Source of the DNA: UMGS1279 sp045536815
GTDB lineage: Bacteria; Bacillota; Clostridia; Oscillospirales; Acutalibacteraceae
Direction: 5' to 3'
DNA: 64,000 nucleotides
NCBI GenBank assembly: GCA_045536815.1
Contig: JAZSOH010000021.1
Span: 62,001-126,000, forward strand
Under the pieces are notes generated by a model. That model had not been told where the DNA came from and did no database searches. It saw only the letters and a list, made by a program, of their open reading frames with translations. Shown here piece by piece: positions 59,435-64,000 of the stretch. Each line of letters starts with the position of its first letter. Within the stretch, counting starts at the first letter, position 1. The position numbers and the translations under genes are program-made.

Positions 59435-59562
59435 AATAGTTTAAAAAGGCAAAAATTTAATTATTAAGCATAGACAACCAGTATTTTAATAAAAAGTGAG
59501 CGAAAATCGAGCATTTTAAAACAAGGTTCGAATCTCGTTTCAACTTAAGGGACGTAGTTTTT

Positions 59563-60489
59563 TTGAAAGAAAAAAGTAAACTTAATTTTTTCAAACCTAC
59601 ATTATATAATATAGGCGAATATTCCGCTCTTTATAAAAGGTACTCAAAAGACCTTTTCGGTTGTGAATATTCGCCTGCAACCATTTTGCTTTGGGAGCCC
59701 TTTTATCACCAAAAGCTTGCAGTTATGGGGGAGAGCCTCTTCCTCATGTTTGAGGCGGAGAAAAGGCCCCCTGTTTTTTTGCTGCCTTTAGGCGAAAATC
59801 TTAAAGAAAATGTAGAGCTTTTAAAGTCATATACAAAAGAGCAGGGTTTTCCGCTATGCTTTTTGGCGGGAATGGGAGAGAATTTCGAAAAATTCAAACT
59901 CCTTTTCGGCGATGAATATGATATTACCCCGTCGAGGGAAGATTTTGAATATATTTATAGCGCAGACGACCTTAAAAATCTTTCGGGCAAAAAATTTCAC
60001 TCAAAACGAAACCATATTGCCTCTTTTTCGAGAAGGTATGACTGGGATTTTGAGCCTCTTTCAAAGGAAAATCTAAATGAAGTTTTGCAGGTTGCTGAAA
60101 AATGGGCAGAAAATGCCGATAATGCCGAAGATAAGAAAAGTATTTTGTCGGAAAACAGGACTATGGCTAGGCTTTTGCCCTTTATGGACGAGCTTTCTAT
60201 TTCGGGCGGAATTATACGAGTAGAGGGAAAAATCGTTGCCTTTTGTTTTGGTGCGAAGATAAATGACACCGTTTTTGACGTTCAGGTTGAAAAGGCTTTG
60301 CCCGAATTTAGAGACGCTTACCCCGTTATAAACAACGCTTTTGCAAAAAGTCTTGACGACGGCATTTTGTTTATAAACCGCGAAGACGATATGGGCATTG
60401 AGGGACTTAGAAAGGCAAAGCTTTCCTATAAGCCGAAGTTTTTGTTTGAAAAATTTTATCTTTCCCCAAAGGAGATAGCAAATGAGTGA
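59563..60489 (+). CDS. DUF2156 phosphatidylglycerol lysyltransferase-like GNAT-fold protein
   Basis: 308 residues with the DUF2156 (MprF C-terminal/aminoacyltransferase-like GNAT fold) pattern: LFGCEYSPATILLWEPFY, KKFHSKRNHIASFSRRYDWDFEPL, VEGKIVAFCFGA and INREDDMGIEGLRKAKLSYKPKF. No membrane helix, unlike MprF. Substrate unknown. TTG start after AAGGGA at somewhat long spacing. Overlaps the next gene by 8 bp, so they form a pair. Confidence 0.85.
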   Translation: MKEKSKLNFFKPTLYNIGEYSALYKRYSKDLFGCEYSPATILLWEPFYHQKLAVMGESLFLMFEAEKRPPVFLLPLGENLKENVELLKSYTKEQGFPLCFLAGMGENFEKFKLLFGDEYDITPSREDFEYIYSADDLKNLSGKKFHSKRNHIASFSRRYDWDFEPLSKENLNEVLQVAEKWAENADNAEDKKSILSENRTMARLLPFMDELSISGGIIRVEGKIVAFCFGAKINDTVFDVQVEKALPEFRDAYPVINNAFAKSLDDGILFINREDDMGIEGLRKAKLSYKPKFLFEKFYLSPKEIANE

Positions 60490-61297
60490 TATAAAAAGCC
60501 TTAAAGAGCTTTATCTGCTTTGTTTTACAGACGACACACCCGAAGACGCTGATTTTTTGTTTGAAAACGTTTTCTCTCACGCCCATCTATTAGAGGAAAA
60601 GGCTGCTGGCAAAACCATTTCGATGTTATATTTGATGGACTGTTCACTTAAAGGTGAAAAGTGCGATTTGCCCTACTTTTATCTCTATGCCGCCTGTACC
60701 CACCCTGATTTTAGAGGAAAAGGGATAATGGGGCGCCTTTTAGAAAAGGCAAAAGCCTTTGCAAAAGAAAAAGGCAAAATGGGGATAATTTTAAAACCCG
60801 CCAATAAAAGCCTTTTTAAATTTTATGAAAACTATGGTTTTAAATCCTTTTTTAAATTTTCCTCTTTATTTTTAGAAGCCTCAGATAGCTTTATGAGCCA
60901 AGAGCTTTCCTTCATTCCTCTATCACAGTGGCACGAAGAAAGAAAAGGGTTGCTTAATTCCCTTACAGACGTCTTCGTTTCCTTTGGTAAAGAGCTTTTT
61001 TGCGCCGCGGCGAGTGAATGCAAGGTTGCAACCGATAAAAAGGGTAGCTTTGTGGTTTATGAGCTTCGAGACGATTTGCTTCTTTGTAAAGAGTGTCTTT
61101 GCGAGACTTCTTCTGCCGACGGCATCATAAACATTGTTCAAACACTTTTGGCTAAGACAGGGCTTAAACGCGCCGAAATCCGTTTGCCAAAAGGCTTTTC
61201 GGCAGATGGCATAGCTTTAAAAGACGACTGTTTCAGTGTGATAAGTGAAATTCCTTTCGATGCGCAAAACCCCTATCACGGCTTTGCTTTTGACTGA
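60482..61297 (+). CDS. GNAT family N-acetyltransferase
   Basis: 271-residue protein. The N-terminal half carries a GNAT acetyl-CoA motif (YAACTHPDFRGKGIMGRLLEKAKAFAKEKG, ~residues 70-99) and FYENYGFKSFFKF; the C-terminal half is a second, weakly conserved alpha/beta region, as in Eis-like proteins. Substrate unknown. Starts within the end of the DUF2156 gene (8-bp overlap), so both are likely to act on a related substrate. Confidence 0.87.
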   Translation: MSDIKSLKELYLLCFTDDTPEDADFLFENVFSHAHLLEEKAAGKTISMLYLMDCSLKGEKCDLPYFYLYAACTHPDFRGKGIMGRLLEKAKAFAKEKGKMGIILKPANKSLFKFYENYGFKSFFKFSSLFLEASDSFMSQELSFIPLSQWHEERKGLLNSLTDVFVSFGKELFCAAASECKVATDKKGSFVVYELRDDLLLCKECLCETSSADGIINIVQTLLAKTGLKRAEIRLPKGFSADGIALKDDCFSVISEIPFDAQNPYHGFAFD

Positions 61298-61376
61298 TAA
61301 TATACTTTTTCTTCCCTATATATTTTTAATAACCCCTTTCTTTTTGGGCATACTACCGAAAAGGAAGGGATTTTTT

Positions 61377-61751
61377 ATGGACACTTTTTTAAACTGCTTA
61401 TACGCCTTTTTGGTCGGCGGATTTTTGTGCCTTATAGGACAAATTTTAATCGACTATACAAAGCTTACCCCCGCAAGAATTCTTGTTGCTTATGTCGTTT
61501 CGGGCGTTTTTCTAACCGCCGTCGGCCTTTATGGGCCCTTGGTTGATTTTGCGGGTGCAGGTGCCACCGTTCCGCTAACGGGTTTTGGATATTCTCTTGC
61601 TATGGGGGTTAGAAAAGCCGTTTCGCAGTACGGAATTTTAGGGGCACTTTCGGGCGGCCTCACCGCAACTGCGGCGGGAATTACTGCGGCCATTATTTCA
61701 GGCTTTATCGCTTCTTTAATTTCTAAACCAAGTTCCAAAAGTTTTAACTGA
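61377..61751 (+). CDS. spoVAE: stage V sporulation protein AE
   Basis: 124-residue membrane protein with three to four helices; FAGAGATVPLTGFGYSLAMGVRKAV and GLTATAAGITAAIISGF are SpoVAE-type signatures. SpoVA proteins form the dipicolinate channel of spores. It is alone here: spoVAC and spoVAD are not adjacent, which is unusual for the operon. The start is the ATG at 61377 after AAGGAAGGG; a longer frame overlaps the acetyltransferase gene. Marks the organism as spore-forming or recently so. Confidence 0.87.
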   Translation: MDTFLNCLYAFLVGGFLCLIGQILIDYTKLTPARILVAYVVSGVFLTAVGLYGPLVDFAGAGATVPLTGFGYSLAMGVRKAVSQYGILGALSGGLTATAAGITAAIISGFIASLISKPSSKSFN

Positions 61752-61763
61752 CGAAGACCGCTA

Positions 61764-61779
61764 TGTTTCACGTGAAACA
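61764..61779. promoter_or_regulatory. parS centromere site
   Basis: TGTTTCACGTGAAACA is the perfect 16-bp ParB-binding palindrome. It lies 179 bp before parA, the usual position near the origin of replication in Firmicutes. Confidence 0.97.
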
Positions 61780-61803
61780 TTTTTAAAAATTTGTGAAATT
61801 CTA

Positions 61804-61831
61804 TTTACTTTTTCTCCTTTTATGGTATAAT
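61804..61831 (+). promoter_or_regulatory. parAB promoter
   Basis: TTTACT (61804-61809), 16-bp spacer, TATAAT (61826-61831). A 7-bp GCGGTTTT/AAAACCGC hairpin follows in the leader, without a T run. Confidence 0.55.
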
Positions 61832-61957
61832 ATTTTTGTGGCGGTTTTGTTAAAAAACCGCCGATTTTCCCTTTATTTATACACTTTGCAGCATAACATA
61901 CTATATCTTGTGTAATATGAGTTTATTTTTTCTATATCTTTGAAAAGGAGAATTCTT

Positions 61958-62722
61958 TTGGGTAAAATAGTTGCTATTGTTAACCAAAAGGGTGGTGTTG
62001 GTAAAACAACAACCGCCGTCAACCTTACTGCCGCGCTTGGCATTTTAGATAAAAAGGTGCTTTTGGTTGATGCCGACCCTCAGGGTAACTCAACAAGCGG
62101 CTTTGGTGTTAGCAAAAAAGAGGGGATTTTTTCCTCTTACGAGCTTATAACAGGAAAGTGCACAGCCGAAGAGGTTATCTTACATACAAAATTTAAGGGC
62201 GTTGACCTTGTTCCGTCCTCTATGAATCTTGCGGGTGCCGAAATTGAGCTTAGCACTATGGAAGAAAGGGCAAACCGTCTTAAAACCGCCCTTTCCTTTA
62301 TTAGGGCCGATTACGACTTCATTTTAATTGACTGTCCGCCTTCTTTAGGCCTTATAACCCTTAATTCGCTAACCGCAGCCGACACATTTTTAGTTCCTCT
62401 TCAGTGTGAATTCTTCGCGCTTGAGGGTCTTTCTCAGCTTATGGCGACTATGCGTCAGGTAAAACGCAGTTTTAACCCCACCCTCGAAATTGAGGGGGTT
62501 TTGTTAACTATGTACGATGGCAGGCTCAACCTCACACAACAGGTTGTAAACGAAATTAAAAAGTTTTTTGGCAAAAAGCTTTATTCCTCGGTTATTACCC
62601 GCTCTGTTCGTCTTTCCGAAGCGCCTAGCTTTGGGCTTCCTATACAGTATTACGACCGCCGCTCAAAAGGGGCCGCGTGTTACAATGCCTTGGCGGAAGA
62701 GTTTATAAAGAAAAACAGGTAA
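61958..62722 (+). CDS. parA: chromosome-partitioning ATPase ParA/Soj
   Basis: 254-residue Walker ATPase. Deviant Walker A NQKGGVGKTTTAVNLT, NADPQGNST-type DADPQGNSTSG and the ILIDCPPSLG switch are present, and the C-terminus EAPSFGLPIQYYDRRSKGA is family-typical. Works with ParB-parS in origin segregation. The start is a TTG at 61958, eight bases after AAGGAG; a longer frame begins upstream of that site. Confidence 0.96.
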   Translation: MGKIVAIVNQKGGVGKTTTAVNLTAALGILDKKVLLVDADPQGNSTSGFGVSKKEGIFSSYELITGKCTAEEVILHTKFKGVDLVPSSMNLAGAEIELSTMEERANRLKTALSFIRADYDFILIDCPPSLGLITLNSLTAADTFLVPLQCEFFALEGLSQLMATMRQVKRSFNPTLEIEGVLLTMYDGRLNLTQQVVNEIKKFFGKKLYSSVITRSVRLSEAPSFGLPIQYYDRRSKGAACYNALAEEFIKKNR

Positions 62723-62774
62723 TTTACTTTAAAATACGGCTATTTTCTATGGCCACAGTGAAAGGATATGAAAA

Positions 62775-63629
62775 ATGGCTACTAAAAAAGGTTTAGGAAC
62801 CGGTCTTGACTTTCTTTTTGGGGACAATTCCACCGACGATAACCTTGCGACTACGCTTCGCCTTTCGGAAATTGAGCCCAACAAAAATCAACCGCGTAGT
62901 TTTTTTGATGAAGAGTCTCTCATAGAGCTTTCTGAAAGCATAAAGCTGCACGGACTTTTACAGCCTATTGTTGTAAGGCCTTTGGCGGGCGGTACATACC
63001 AAATCGTCGCGGGCGAACGTAGATGGCGCGCCTCTCGTATGGCGGGGCTAACATCGGTTCCCGTCGTTATAAAAGAGCTTGGCGATAAAGAAGCCGCCGA
63101 ACTTGCCCTTATTGAAAATCTGCAAAGAAAAGATTTGAATGCCGTTGAAGAGGCAAAAGGCTACGCAAGACTTATGGAAGAGTTTTCGCTAACTCAAGAA
63201 GCGGTGGCCGAAAGGGTTGGTAAATCACGTTCGGCAATCACTAATACTTTAAGGCTTTTAGCTTTAAAAGATACTTATTTAAAGGCTTTGGAGGAAGAAA
63301 AAATCTCTTCGGGACACGCCAGAGCTCTTCTCTCTTTTTCTGACGAAGAGGCTAGGGAAAAAGCCTTTTTGGCGGCTCTCTCGGGCGCTTCGGTGAGAGA
63401 AATTGAAGCATTGTCCAAGTCTGCCGCTGCCGCAAAGCCCAAAAAAGCCACCCCGAAGGTAGACAGTTTTTATAGCGAGGTTGAACTCGCTCTTAAAGCC
63501 GAAACCCACCGCAAAGCCGTAGTAAAGGCGGGTAAAAACGGCAAGGGCACAATTACTATTGAGTTTTATAATAAAGACGAGCTTAAGGATATTGCAAATC
63601 GTCTTGTAGGAAAAAATTGGGATAAGTAA
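62775..63629 (+). CDS. parB: chromosome-partitioning protein ParB/Spo0J
   Basis: 284-residue parS-binding protein: N-terminal ParA-activating segment, CTP-binding domain with GERRWRAS and ALIENLQRKDLNAVEEAKGY, helix-turn-helix (TQEAVAERVGKSRSAITNTLRL) and a C-terminal dimerisation domain. Its target parS lies just upstream of parA. 52 bp after parA; AAAGGAT precedes the ATG. Confidence 0.97.
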   Translation: MATKKGLGTGLDFLFGDNSTDDNLATTLRLSEIEPNKNQPRSFFDEESLIELSESIKLHGLLQPIVVRPLAGGTYQIVAGERRWRASRMAGLTSVPVVIKELGDKEAAELALIENLQRKDLNAVEEAKGYARLMEEFSLTQEAVAERVGKSRSAITNTLRLLALKDTYLKALEEEKISSGHARALLSFSDEEAREKAFLAALSGASVREIEALSKSAAAAKPKKATPKVDSFYSEVELALKAETHRKAVVKAGKNGKGTITIEFYNKDELKDIANRLVGKNWDK

Positions 63630-63656
63630 GCTTTCACTTTTAAAGGAGATAAAAAT

Positions 63657-64000
63657 ATGTTAGACGTTAAATTTATTAAAGAAAACCCCGAACTTGTTAA
63701 AACTGCAGTTAAAAACAGAGGTGGAAATCTCGACAGTCTTATTGACGAGCTTATCGAAGTTTATGATAAACGCCGTGATTTAACCTCGAAAACTGAGGCT
63801 ATGAAGGCAGAGCAAAACAAGGCTTCTAAGCAAATTCCTTTATTTAAAAAGGAAGGCAAAGACTGTAGTGAAATTATGGCGAAAATGAAAGAGATTTCGG
63901 AGAATATTAAAAATATTTCGTCCGAGCTTTCCGCTTTAGAAGAAAAACAAAAAAATCTTATCCTTAATATCCCTAACATTCCGCACGAAAGCGTTCCTGT
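63657..64000 (+). CDS. serS: seryl-tRNA synthetase, N-terminal part (cut by window edge)
   Basis: 114 codons present. MLDVKFIKENPELVKTAVKN and RRDLTSKTEAMKAEQNKASKQIP form the N-terminal helical hairpin that grips the long arm of tRNA-Ser; the stretch ends ILNIPNIPHESVPV just before the catalytic domain. AAAGGAG precedes the ATG. It follows parB by 27 bp. The rest lies outside the window. No T-box leader is present. Confidence 0.95.
   Translation, partial: MLDVKFIKENPELVKTAVKNRGGNLDSLIDELIEVYDKRRDLTSKTEAMKAEQNKASKQIPLFKKEGKDCSEIMAKMKEISENIKNISSELSALEEKQKNLILNIPNIPHESVP

Noticed and set aside
59480..59562. tRNA-like GGTTCGAATCTCG before the DUF2156 gene
   Set aside because: Only a T-arm-like word; no acceptor, anticodon or D-arm can be built around it.
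1..64000. CRISPR arrays, intact insertion sequences or prophage
   Set aside because: No regularly spaced repeats, transposase, capsid or integrase gene were found on either strand.

Overview
The window comes from a low-to-mid GC, spore-forming Firmicute. It is most likely an anaerobic gut-type clostridium of the Oscillospiraceae/Ruminococcaceae kind. This is inferred from the sporulation genes (spoVB, spoVAE), the Firmicute-type 6S RNA, the DUF1292, DUF951 and DUF3048 (YerB) families, the FeoA/FeoB/Cys-rich iron operon, AGGAGG-like ribosome sites, frequent TTG/GTG starts, and a parS-parA-parB-serS block typical of origin-proximal clostridial DNA. The species cannot be named from the sequence alone.

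Layout. 1-4.6 kb: 3' part of yifB/comM, 6S RNA, a DUF1292 gene, then pnp and rpsO. 4.6-13.5 kb: a DUF6076-like gene, a TPP-riboswitch-controlled thiT, a Nudix hydrolase, a degenerate M14 peptidase, an M18 aminopeptidase, and a coaE-sua5-prfA block. 13.5-25 kb: an active LysM-M14 peptidase, an unidentified structured transcript of about 390 nt with two mini-ORFs, a MATE exporter, a deacetylase, degV, phosphoglycerate mutase, an HMGL-family acyltransferase, yerB, a phosphatase, a small MITE, and tspO. 25-36 kb: a zinc-ribbon membrane protein, ung, spoVB, rsmA, a divergent P-type ATPase, a sugar ABC importer lacking its ATPase, and a divergent XRE/SLOG pair. 36-46 kb: pyrR, the feo iron operon with DtxR-like palindromes, a ceramidase-like hydrolase, an aconitase-X/enoate-reductase operon, and a ZIP transporter. 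46-50.8 kb: the accessory part, with an ABC-2 exporter, a DUF4041/GIY-YIG gene between 148-bp direct repeats, several relics of tRNA 3' ends, and the intact tRNA-Pro(CGG). 50.8-64 kb: radC, acpP, a seven-gene shikimate/phenylalanine operon (aroE-aroK-aroF-aroB-aroA-aroC-pheA), mscL, two acyltransferase-fold genes, spoVAE, a perfect parS site, parA, parB and the start of serS.

Most genes are housekeeping. The unusual signals are: the unidentified ~390-nt transcript upstream of the MATE gene; the layered tRNA-Pro integration scar with its 90-nt paired repeats; an M14 paralogue without its catalytic residues; a P-type ATPase with rewritten ion-site motifs; the XRE/SLOG pair with a clear operator; and the pairing of aconitase X with an enoate-reductase-like flavoenzyme. 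No CRISPR array, intact transposase or prophage was found.
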